The notes under the pieces were generated by a model. It was not told where the DNA came from. It saw nothing but the letters and a program-made list of their open reading frames with translations, and searched no databases. A stretch of DNA of 64,000 bases. Origin: Flavobacteriaceae bacterium (GTDB taxonomy: Bacteria > Bacteroidota > Bacteroidia > Flavobacteriales > Flavobacteriaceae). Below are positions 55,221 through 62,374 of this stretch, piece by piece. The stretch is taken from the NCBI GenBank assembly GCA_029243165.1, contig JAQWSN010000011.1:26715-90714 (forward strand). The letters run 5' to 3'. How positions within the stretch are numbered: position 1 is the stretch's first letter; every line of letters starts with the position of its first letter. The position numbers and the translations under genes were made by a program.

Positions 55221-57119
55221 ATGAAATCATTACTATCTAAATCGTTCTTAACCCTTAGTGCTGCTATTCTTTTTGTAAGTTGTGCCGCTTTAAAAACTTC
55301 TAAAGGCCCTATTTCTACTACCATTCAAGCAAGTGTTGATTTGATTAATATGGAAGACGATAAGGTTCAAGTAACTCTAATTCCTCCACCGATAGATGCG
55401 GAATCTACGGTATTTTACATTCCGCAAATTGTTCCTGGAACCTATGAATATTCCAATTTTGGTCGTTTTGCAGAGAATGTTCAAGCCTTTGATAGAAAAG
55501 GAAATGTTCTTGAAATAATTTCTTTAGATGAAAACAGTTGGGAAATTTTAAATCCTAAAAAATTAGCTAAAATAACCTATTGGGTAAACGATACATTTGA
55601 CGGGCCAAACGGTCAAGAGATTTATCCTATGGGAGGCACCAATTTTGAAGAAGGAGAAACTTATTTATTGAACTTGCACAGTATGATAGGTTACTTTGAA
55701 GGGATGAAAGAGAATTCGTACAAATTGCGGGTTCGCTCTCCTAAAGATTTGAATGCTTACACGTCATTACCTGCCGTTTCAACAAGTGATAGTTTGGATG
55801 TGTTTGATGCCCAACGCTATTTTCATATTATTGATAACCCGATACTTTACAGCAAACCCAATGCTGTTTCTTTTGATTTGGATGAAATTAAAGTAGGTCT
55901 TGCCATTCATTCTCCCTCGGATACACACCAAGCTACGGCATACCAACCTGCGATTGAAGAAATGATGAAAGCCCAAAAGGCATTTTTGGGAGATGCAAAT
56001 AATACCCCCAGTTATGATATTTTATTGCATTTAATGGACATGGAAGGCCTTCAGTATTTTGGAGGAATGATGGGAGCTTTAGAACATCATACCTCTACCA
56101 CAGTGGTTTTTGTTGATGAAATGGGACCCGAGGAACTCACTCAAAGTTTGGTCGATGTGGTCTCACACGAATTTTTCCATACCCTGACACCACTCAACGT
56201 GCACTCCGAAGAGATTCACAACTTTGAATACAACAGACCCTTAATGTCTCAACATTTATGGATGTATGAAGGTACTACTGAATATTTTGCGAATTTGTTC
56301 CAAATCAATCAAGGTTTGATTGATGCGCCAGATTTTTACAATCGAATCATGGAAAAGATCAATTACGCTGGTCGTTATGACGATACGATGTCGTTTACTG
56401 AAATGAGTGCTGGTATTGTTGATGAACCTTATCAAGCGAACTACGGTAATGTTTATCAGAAAGGAGCTTTGATCAATATGTGTTTGGATATTTTGATTCG
56501 AGAAAAGAGTGGGGGAGTTCATGGAATTTTGTGGGTAATGAAAAACTTGGCAAAAAAATACGGTAAAGAAAGACCCTTTAAAGACGAAGAACTCATCGGC
56601 GAGATTGTTGCAATGACCTATCCTGAAGTAGGAGCCTTTTTTGAACAGCACGTAATTGGGACTACACCTATCGATTACGATTTGTATTTTTCAAAAGTAG
56701 GACTCATCAATGGGGAAGTGGAAACTCCGCTTCGCTCAATCATATTTGCTAACAATGCCGAATTATTTTTTAGTCCACAGCCTGGTGGCGCAGAGGATCA
56801 AATGCAATTTGTCGTTACCCAGCTCAACGATTCTATCGAAGCGATGGGAGTTCAACAAGGAGATGTTTTACTGGGAATAGATGGAGCGTTGTTTCCTGAA
56901 ATCAATCAAGAAAACTCTGGAAAAATTAATGCACTTTTGATGCCAAGTTTAAGCTGGGAAGCCGATCAAGAATTCAGCCTTACTGTTGAGCGCAATGGAG
57001 AAACGCTGACGCTTACAGGTACGGTTGGAACGCCTACAGCGGTCTCAAAGGGACTGGTTGAAAATCAAGATGCAACTGCAGAAGCAGTTAGTCTTAGAGA
57101 GGCTTGGTTGTTCCAATAA
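55221..57119 (+). CDS. M61 family (glycyl aminopeptidase-like) metallopeptidase, lipoprotein
   Basis: 632 residues from the ATG at 55221, giving MKSLLSKSFLTLSAAILFVSCAA with a lipobox Cys near residue 22. An N-terminal beta domain (about 30-190) precedes a thermolysin-like catalytic domain with HEFFH (His316, Glu317, His320) and downstream MYEGTTEYFANL. A PDZ-like domain is near 530-620 (GVQQGDVLLGIDGALF). Probably an envelope-anchored aminopeptidase. It follows DUF2461 by 10 bases. Confidence 0.88.
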   Translation: MKSLLSKSFLTLSAAILFVSCAALKTSKGPISTTIQASVDLINMEDDKVQVTLIPPPIDAESTVFYIPQIVPGTYEYSNFGRFAENVQAFDRKGNVLEIISLDENSWEILNPKKLAKITYWVNDTFDGPNGQEIYPMGGTNFEEGETYLLNLHSMIGYFEGMKENSYKLRVRSPKDLNAYTSLPAVSTSDSLDVFDAQRYFHIIDNPILYSKPNAVSFDLDEIKVGLAIHSPSDTHQATAYQPAIEEMMKAQKAFLGDANNTPSYDILLHLMDMEGLQYFGGMMGALEHHTSTTVVFVDEMGPEELTQSLVDVVSHEFFHTLTPLNVHSEEIHNFEYNRPLMSQHLWMYEGTTEYFANLFQINQGLIDAPDFYNRIMEKINYAGRYDDTMSFTEMSAGIVDEPYQANYGNVYQKGALINMCLDILIREKSGGVHGILWVMKNLAKKYGKERPFKDEELIGEIVAMTYPEVGAFFEQHVIGTTPIDYDLYFSKVGLINGEVETPLRSIIFANNAELFFSPQPGGAEDQMQFVVTQLNDSIEAMGVQQGDVLLGIDGALFPEINQENSGKINALLMPSLSWEADQEFSLTVERNGETLTLTGTVGTPTAVSKGLVENQDATAEAVSLREAWLFQ

Positions 57120-57124
57120 ATCCG

Positions 57125-57538
57125 TTAAACGACTTGCTTTAAAGCGTTTTCAAAAAGCTGTACTTGATCTTTTAAACGTTCAATGACAAGATTCATCATT
57201 CGTTTATTTAATGAGGACGAATGTTGTTTGTAAATACCGTATTCTAGGACGGTAAAGTGACCGATGACCATCCCTTTTACTGAGTTTCGGAATTTCTGAT
57301 CTTTGATCAAACTACTTTCAATGTAATCTAGTTTTTTCTGCAAACTTAATTCGTAAAATACCCCTTTTCGTTTTTCAATGTAATTTTGAAAGACATCGAT
57401 CAACAGCGGATTTTGCAATTTTAATATCGGGCGAAGGGTTTCATTTTGAAAGCGTTCCTCTTTACCCATGTTGTCGAAGGCAAGAGTCTTTTTTATTTCT
57501 GGACGAATCCGAAGTAAATCGTTTGGTCGGTCGTTCAT
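57125..57538 (-). CDS. Conserved hypothetical protein (all-helical, flavobacterial)
   Basis: 137 residues, predicted all-helical and without signal or membrane segment. It has a distinctive RFQNETLRPILKLQNPLLIDVFQNYI and a C-terminal SLNKRMMNLVIERLKDQVQLF. By recall, similar proteins in flavobacteria are labelled 'glyoxalase', but no vicinal-oxygen-chelate motif is visible here, so I give no function. Converges on the M61 gene with a 5-base gap. Confidence 0.7.
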   Translation of the reverse strand: MNDRPNDLLRIRPEIKKTLAFDNMGKEERFQNETLRPILKLQNPLLIDVFQNYIEKRKGVFYELSLQKKLDYIESSLIKDQKFRNSVKGMVIGHFTVLEYGIYKQHSSSLNKRMMNLVIERLKDQVQLFENALKQVV

Positions 57539-58005
57539 GGTCGTGGTTTTTATTAAAAATACACGCTTTTTAAACTCAAATGAATGCTACTGTATGGGTT
57601 TTATTGACAAGGTTGTTAACAGGAAATTTCTTACATTAGAGGAACCAAGTCTTATTTTTTATCTCTTTTAAAGCATGCCTACACTCCTCACTTTTATTGT
57701 AAGAACCAGTATTACTGCTTTTTAAAAACTCAAAGACTTGTACGATTTAAAATAATAAAAAATGCCCCGTATTGTAAGACGAGGCAGCTTGATGGCTGTA
57801 CTAAAATACAATTTATTCATACGCTGTTATTTGATTGATAGGAATTCATCAGTCGGCTATGCCTCGTGTGAAAGCGATTCAGAACTTTATTTATGAAGTA
57901 AGGCGTATTTCAGCATGAACAAACAGAAGCTAATTAATTGAAATTAGTAGGTTGTCTAATAAAAAGAAATGATTTGGGGCAAATTATTTAACAAAATGTA
58001 ATAGT
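57539..58005. other. Gene-free stretch of 467 bases
   Basis: No reading frame here looks like a gene. The left half (57539-57760) is AT-rich and holds a near-consensus minus-strand promoter element (TATTTTTA near 57550) for the hypothetical gene. The right half holds a minus-strand terminator (57764-57785) and an 8-base inverted copy of its arm at 57860-57867, described separately. Nothing else is recognisable: no tRNA and no insertion-sequence end with a transposase. Confidence 0.6.
57751..57785 (-). terminator. Rho-independent terminator on the minus strand
   Basis: Read on the minus strand: GCCTCGT (57785-57779), an 8-base loop, ACGGGGC (57770-57764) with one G-T wobble, then ATTTTTTATT. 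It would end transcripts coming from the CBS-domain genes. The 5' arm can instead pair with ACGAGGCA (minus strand, 57867-57860). Confidence 0.6.
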
Positions 58006-58191
58006 CTAATACTGCTCCAAAAGGTATTTAATTAAATCGGTGGTGGTCATAATTCCAACCAGTTTTTTGTTTTCCACCACGGGTAGGGCATGAAATTCTG
58101 ACTTAAGGAAAATTTCTGCAGCATCTTTAATTAAGGTATCGGGAGAAATACAAGTTGGGTTGCGAACCATAATTTGTTCTAAAGAAAACAA
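58006..58191 (-). pseudogene. C-terminal CBS domain, cut off by an in-frame stop
   Basis: 61 codons from a TTG directly after the stop, in the same frame as the upstream CBS half. It encodes one CBS domain (MVRNPTCISPDTLIKDAAEIF, then FHALPVVENKKLVGIMTTTDLIKYLL). In homologs I recall, the two CBS domains are in one protein of about 140 residues, joined by a Tyr-Asn-Met-Phe linker; here the codon after Tyr is TAA. It may be unexpressed, reinitiated at the TTG, or read through. Confidence 0.6.
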
Positions 58192-58425
58192 TTAGTAAAT
58201 GGAAGTATCCACATTAAAGTTTTTGGGGTCATAACTGTCCACAAAACTGATTCGTGCCAGATCCGTCATACTCAAGATACCGATAATTTCATCGCCTGAA
58301 ACTACAGGTAAATGCCGTACTTTATGACGTTTAAACAAAATTTCTGCATGACTGAGTCCGTCTGTAATGTTTAGAGAATAAGGATCAGTGGTCATGATAT
58401 GGGAAACGGGTTCTCGTTTTTTCAT
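58192..58425 (-). CDS. N-terminal CBS domain of a split CBS-pair protein
   Basis: 77 residues with one CBS domain (SHIMTTDPYSLNITDGLSHAEILFKRHKVRHLPVVSGDEIIGILSMTDL). CBS pairs bind adenosyl nucleotides and act as energy or redox sensors; a single CBS repeat normally needs a partner. It ends at TAA (58192-58194), and the frame continues without shift into the second CBS half. Either a pseudogene, a sequencing error or a recent split. It has its own -7 element upstream. Confidence 0.65.
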   Translation of the reverse strand: MKKREPVSHIMTTDPYSLNITDGLSHAEILFKRHKVRHLPVVSGDEIIGILSMTDLARISFVDSYDPKNFNVDTSIY

Positions 58426-58446
58426 AAGATTGGGGTTTTAGAAATT

Positions 58447-58454
58447 CAAAGATA
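58447..58454 (-). promoter_or_regulatory. -7 promoter element TATCTTTG of the CBS gene
   Basis: Exact TAnnTTTG on the minus strand, 21 bases before the ATG at 58425; an intact promoter argues that the gene was active recently. Confidence 0.5.
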
Positions 58455-58567
58455 TAAAAGTTTAGGTTTAGTTAAAAGAAAGATGTATTCACTATAATTT
58501 ATGTTATGTAAAACAAAAATAATTAAAGGTTTTATCGTAAATTGACAAAAATAAAACCTACTCTATC

Positions 58568-59101
58568 ATGAAAGCTTTAAAAATTATTATTGGTGTTGTA
58601 GTCAGTTTAGTTGTTCTTGCTGGCTTATTCTTTGTTTATTCGTTGTATGTCAATCCCAAAAGCCCCTTAGGTTCAGCGGAATACATTGATGGCGATAAAG
58701 AAATTACGGTACGTTATTATCGTCCTTTTAAAAAGGATCGACTTATTTTCGGCGATTCTGCAGATGGTGCTTTGGTTCCCTACGGAGTCTATTGGCGTTT
58801 GGGTGCGAATTTGACCACCAAATTAACAACCAATCAAGATTTAGATTTTGCAGGACGTACACTTCCCAAAGGAAGCTACGGTCTTTATGTTTACCCATAC
58901 GCTGAAAATTGGCTGGTATTTGTACATACCAAAACAGGTAGAATCAGTTTTAACGAACCCGAAGCAGAGGGAATAATCATGAAAGTTAATGTGCCTGTAA
59001 CCTCACTTTCAGAATCTCTTGAACAGTTTACAATTGATTTTGTAGATTCTTCCTTGCGCTTTCGATGGGACACTACTGAAGTATTAATACCGATTCATTA
59101 A
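58568..59101 (+). CDS. DUF2911 domain protein, membrane-anchored
   Basis: 177 residues. One N-terminal membrane segment (about 6-27) is followed by the DUF2911 beta domain (YIDGDKEITVRYYRPFKKDRLIFG, VPYGVYWRLGANLTTKL, PKGSYGLYVYP). DUF2911 is common in Bacteroidetes; the function is unknown and the domain is probably periplasmic. Its stop overlaps the next ATG by 1 base (TAATG), so it is coupled to the amidohydrolase. Confidence 0.87.
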   Translation: MKALKIIIGVVVSLVVLAGLFFVYSLYVNPKSPLGSAEYIDGDKEITVRYYRPFKKDRLIFGDSADGALVPYGVYWRLGANLTTKLTTNQDLDFAGRTLPKGSYGLYVYPYAENWLVFVHTKTGRISFNEPEAEGIIMKVNVPVTSLSESLEQFTIDFVDSSLRFRWDTTEVLIPIH

Positions 59102-60234
59102 TGCGAAAATTTTTCAATCAGCTCTTTACTCTTTTAAAAATTATTCTTGCAATTCTCTTTATTGGAGGAATTTCCTATTATGTGATCGACAAGATTCAGG
59201 AGAAAAACAATCTGATGGACATTGAGGAATACAGTCCTAAATCTACCCTGATTGTTGAAGAAAATTGGGTCAAACGTGCAAAATATCCCTTTGTAGATGT
59301 GCATAATCATCAATTTGACATGCCAGTAAAGAATTTAGATAAATTGGTTGCCGAAATGGATCAATTGAATATGGGTTTCATGATCAATCTTAGCGGATTT
59401 CGTGGCTTGTATTTGAGAAAATCTTTGGAGAATATTCGAGAAAACGCCCCTCGTCGTTTTGGATTATTTTTGAATATTGATTTTGAAGATATCGATGATG
59501 CCAATTTCAAACAAACTCAAGTCGCTCTGATAGACTCAGCTGCTGCTGCGGGTGTTATGGGATTGAAAGTTTACAAATCTCTTGGTCTTACGAGTCGTGA
59601 CTCAGAAGGTAACCGAATTGCAGTAAACGACCCCCGACTCGATCCTATTTGGAAAGCTTGTGGTGATAACAACCTTCCTGTTTTGATCCATTCGGGTGAA
59701 CCTGCTTCTTTTTGGCATCCAAAAGATAAATACAATGAACGCTGGTTGGAACTTCGCCAAAAGCCAAATCGCTATCGTGATCCTGAAACCAACCCTTCCT
59801 TTGAAGAAGTTTTGGCAGAGCAGCACGACATTTTTAGAAAACATCCAAATACTATCTTTATCAACGCGCATTTAGGATGGATGGGAAACGATCTGGATCG
59901 CTTAGGCAAACATTTGGACACCTACCCTAACGTAATGACAGAAATTGGTGCGGTATTGGCAGAATTGGGTCGCCAGCCCAAACGCGCTAGACAATTTTTT
60001 ATCGATTATCAAGACCGTATTTTATTTGGAAAAGACAGTTACAATGTAAGTGAATATTACACCTACTTTAGAGTTTTGGAAACCGAGGATGAATATTTTG
60101 ATTATTACCGAAAACGACATGCTCATTGGAAAATGTACGGTTTGGCTCTCCCCGATTCAATATTGCAAAAACTCTATTACAAAAACGCATTAGCATTGTT
60201 TCCAACCATTGATAAAACCCTTTTTAAACAATAA
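59101..60234 (+). CDS. Amidohydrolase-superfamily TIM-barrel protein, membrane-anchored
   Basis: 377 residues. An N-terminal membrane segment (about 10-28) is followed by a metal-dependent hydrolase barrel: VDVHNHQFDMP as the first HxH site, GLKVYKSLGL, LIHSGEP, FINAHLGWMGNDL, and ILFGKDSY as the terminal Asp. These match the amidohydrolase-2 group that includes decarboxylases and lactonases. The substrate is unknown. It is coupled to DUF2911 by TAATG and followed 2 bases later by the ybjQ-like gene. Confidence 0.85.
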   Translation: MRKFFNQLFTLLKIILAILFIGGISYYVIDKIQEKNNLMDIEEYSPKSTLIVEENWVKRAKYPFVDVHNHQFDMPVKNLDKLVAEMDQLNMGFMINLSGFRGLYLRKSLENIRENAPRRFGLFLNIDFEDIDDANFKQTQVALIDSAAAAGVMGLKVYKSLGLTSRDSEGNRIAVNDPRLDPIWKACGDNNLPVLIHSGEPASFWHPKDKYNERWLELRQKPNRYRDPETNPSFEEVLAEQHDIFRKHPNTIFINAHLGWMGNDLDRLGKHLDTYPNVMTEIGAVLAELGRQPKRARQFFIDYQDRILFGKDSYNVSEYYTYFRVLETEDEYFDYYRKRHAHWKMYGLALPDSILQKLYYKNALALFPTIDKTLFKQ

Positions 60235-60236
60235 AT

Positions 60237-60551
60237 ATGATACTCGTAACCACACCCACAGTTTCGAATAAAACAATTTCTCAAACCTTAGGTATTGCCC
60301 GTGGGAGTACTGTAAGAGCCCGAAATGTTGGGCAAGACATTTTTGCTGGATTAAAAAACATCATCGGAGGAGAAATAAGTGAATACACCAAACTTCAAGC
60401 ACAATCAAGAGAGCAAGCTCTACAGCGTATGACTGAGGATGCTGAAAAAATGGGTGCCAATGCCATTGTCAATGTTCGGCTTACTACCTCCATGGTGATG
60501 CAAGGCTGCTCTGAAATATTGGCCTATGGTACCGCTGTTATTGTCGAATAA
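60237..60551 (+). CDS. YbjQ family (UPF0145, heavy-metal-binding-like) protein
   Basis: 104 residues, all of which fit the YbjQ family: VTTPTVSNKTISQTLGIARGSTVRARNVGQD, then ANAIVNVRLTTSM and SEILAYGTAVIVE. Members form pentamers; the 'heavy-metal-binding' label is weakly founded. It is third in a tightly packed unit with DUF2911 and the amidohydrolase. Its stop overlaps the next small gene (TAATG). Confidence 0.88.
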   Translation: MILVTTPTVSNKTISQTLGIARGSTVRARNVGQDIFAGLKNIIGGEISEYTKLQAQSREQALQRMTEDAEKMGANAIVNVRLTTSMVMQGCSEILAYGTAVIVE

Positions 60552-60658
60552 TGTTTGAATTAATTATTCTATTTGGAGGAATTGTTCTAGGAGTTTATTT
60601 GCTTTCTAAAAAAATAGAACGAGAAAAGAAAGAAGATTTTGAAGACCGAGAGAATTGA
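60551..60658 (+). CDS. 35-residue single-pass membrane protein
   Basis: A short frame starting on the ybjQ stop (TAATG). The protein begins MFELIILFGGIVLGVYLLSK (one membrane helix, residues 2-18) and ends in a strongly charged tail (KKIEREKKEDFEDREN). The layout is of a real micro-protein: positive residues next to the helix, 1-base coupling upstream, and a stop 3 bases before the convergent gene's end. No homolog is recognised. Confidence 0.55.
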   Translation: MFELIILFGGIVLGVYLLSKKIEREKKEDFEDREN

Positions 60659-60661
60659 CGC

Positions 60662-61243
60662 TTAGTTTTTCACCCCTAAAAAAACATTAACCCCTTTAGC
60701 AATAGGATTGCCAGAGGTACGTCTAAAACTTACTACTTGTCCTGTGTGGTAAAGAGCATCAGATATCGGACCATTGATCAGATTCCATGCAGGAAACTCG
60801 CTTTGCGCTCCTCCCCGATCAAAAATTATCTTTAACGTCTGCAATTCTTGATCTGTCTTTTCTTGGAGTATCTGAGCGGCCTCCTCTATTTGAGTTAATG
60901 TTAATATTCTTAGTTCTTCCAAGGTTTCGGGAGTTTCTAGGGTCTCACGATTAAACACCTTATTTTTTGTTGCACTCAATATCATTGTGCTCAAGTTACA
61001 GATGTGCTGAAGAGTTCCCAATGTACTCTGGGCTTCTTCTGTTGGACGGTAAACCAGATCTTCTTCTCGGAGTCCTTCTGTTGCCCAATAATATCGAAAA
61101 CCCAATCCTTGAACCATTCTACTAATTGAAGTTCCTGCCGTGAATTCATCAGGCGCTTGAGGGAGTGAAGAAAAATGTAAATCTTGTGCCATAACCGAGG
61201 TGGAAAATACAAAAAATAGAATGAAAATAGGGGTAGCGTTCAT
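60662..61243 (-). CDS. DinB-like protein with signal peptide
   Basis: 193 residues. The N-terminal signal peptide (MNATPIFILFFVFSTSVMAQ, cut after Ala-Gln) predicts export. The mature part is a four-helix DinB/YfiT-like domain (LGTLQHICNLSTMIL, then DALYHTGQVVSFRRTSGNP), with His residues in positions that often bind a metal. The function is unknown; most DinB proteins are cytoplasmic, so the signal peptide is noteworthy but seen in Bacteroidetes. Confidence 0.78.
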   Translation of the reverse strand: MNATPIFILFFVFSTSVMAQDLHFSSLPQAPDEFTAGTSISRMVQGLGFRYYWATEGLREEDLVYRPTEEAQSTLGTLQHICNLSTMILSATKNKVFNRETLETPETLEELRILTLTQIEEAAQILQEKTDQELQTLKIIFDRGGAQSEFPAWNLINGPISDALYHTGQVVSFRRTSGNPIAKGVNVFLGVKN

Positions 61244-61285
61244 TTGTACTAATGTAGTATTTTAGCACCATTAAACAAATTTTGC

Positions 61286-61627
61286 ATGTCAAAAAAATTA
61301 AACAGTCTTGAGGAACTTGCCAAGATTCAATTTAAAAATCTTGCTCCAGACCCAGAACCTTTACCCGATTTAGAACCTGATTTTAAACCACAAGAATTTG
61401 AAGCTCATTTTAGCAACAAAGGTCGTGCTGGAAAAACAGTAACCTTAATCAAAGGTTTTGAAGGCAGTACCAGTGAATGCAAAGCGTTAGCAAAACAGTT
61501 AAAACAAGCTGTTGGTGTTGGTGGGACGGTAAAAGCTGGTGAAATTATCATTCAAGGAGAGTATCGAGAACAATTAATTAAAATTTTAATTGAAATGGGA
61601 CATCGTGTAAAACGTGTGGGCGGATAA
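61286..61627 (+). CDS. SUI1/eIF1-like translation factor (YciH type)
   Basis: 113 residues. The SUI1 domain (about 45-113) shows GKTVTLIKGFEGSTSECKALAKQLKQAVGVGGTVKAGEIIIQGEYREQLIKIL, as in YciH and eIF1. The N-terminal 40 residues are acidic and proline-rich. YciH is reported to affect start selection and to inhibit translation under stress in E. coli. It lies between a DinB-like gene and ung. Confidence 0.9.
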   Translation: MSKKLNSLEELAKIQFKNLAPDPEPLPDLEPDFKPQEFEAHFSNKGRAGKTVTLIKGFEGSTSECKALAKQLKQAVGVGGTVKAGEIIIQGEYREQLIKILIEMGHRVKRVGG

Positions 61628-61657
61628 ATAATCGATCGATCTTGTTTTAATTTTTCT

Positions 61658-62335
61658 TTAGGAGGCTTCCCCCCAATCAATTGGAGTTTTATTTTTTGTC
61701 TTTAGGTAGGTGTTACATTTGCTAAAATGTCTGTTTCCAAACCAAAAACCTCGGTTAGCGCTTAATGGAGATGGATGACCACTAGTAAGAATCAGATGCT
61801 TCTGAGGATCAATCAGTTTTATTTTTTGTTTTGCATAGCCGCCCCATAGCATAAAAACAAGATTTTCTTTTTCTTTTGATAACAGTTGGATGACACGATT
61901 GGTAAAAGTTTCCCACCCTTTTTTTTGATGACTTCCCGCTTGATGAGCACGGACGGTCAATGTAGCATTAAGTAAAAAGACCCCTTGTGCAGCCCAACGA
62001 TAAAGATTGCCATTTCTTGGAGGAGAATACCTGAGATCCGTTTCAATCTCTTTAAAAATATTTCGCAACGAGGGAGGAGGCTCAATACCCTCGGGAACAG
62101 AAAAACAAAGCCCATGGGCTTGACCTGGACCATGGTAGGGGTCTTGCCCCAAAATCACAACCTTTGTTTGCTCCAATGGGCAGCTGTTAAAGGCATTGAA
62201 AATTTGAGAACCCGGTGGAAAACAGGATGATTTTTTGTATTCAGACTTTACAAATGTGATCAAGTCTTGAAAATAAGAACTTTCAAATTCAGTCTGAAGA
62301 ACCTTTTCCCAACTCGGATGTATTTGAACCCTCAT
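61658..62335 (-). CDS. ung: Uracil-DNA glycosylase
   Basis: 225 residues, family 1 UDG, base-excision repair of uracil in DNA. Motif 1 VILGQDPYHGPGQAHGLCFSV has the catalytic Asp65; motif 3 LTSGHPSPLSANRGF has the catalytic His and the minor-groove Leu loop. The length is typical. It is divergent from mutS2 (39-base gap). Confidence 0.97.
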   Translation of the reverse strand: MRVQIHPSWEKVLQTEFESSYFQDLITFVKSEYKKSSCFPPGSQIFNAFNSCPLEQTKVVILGQDPYHGPGQAHGLCFSVPEGIEPPPSLRNIFKEIETDLRYSPPRNGNLYRWAAQGVFLLNATLTVRAHQAGSHQKKGWETFTNRVIQLLSKEKENLVFMLWGGYAKQKIKLIDPQKHLILTSGHPSPLSANRGFWFGNRHFSKCNTYLKTKNKTPIDWGEAS

Positions 62336-62343
62336 GAATTTAT

Positions 62344-62351
62344 TACTTTTG
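62344..62351 (+). promoter_or_regulatory. -7 promoter element TACTTTTG of mutS2, with -33 TTTG
   Basis: Exact TAnnTTTG, 23 bases before the ATG at 62375. A TTTG at 62323-62326 lies 17 bases upstream as a possible -33 element, inside the ung 5' end. Confidence 0.55.
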
Positions 62352-62374
62352 CAAGGCTAAGTTAAGAAAAAACC

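Noticed and set aside
57468..57671. 67-codon plus-strand frame across the start of the hypothetical gene
   Set aside because: Low-complexity composition, no promoter and overlap with a conserved gene's 5' end; not supported.
57779..57867. Inverted repeat ACGAGGCA/TGCCTCGT as ends of a small mobile element
   Set aside because: Only 8 bases long, 73 bases apart, no transposase and no target duplication; the terminator explanation fits better.
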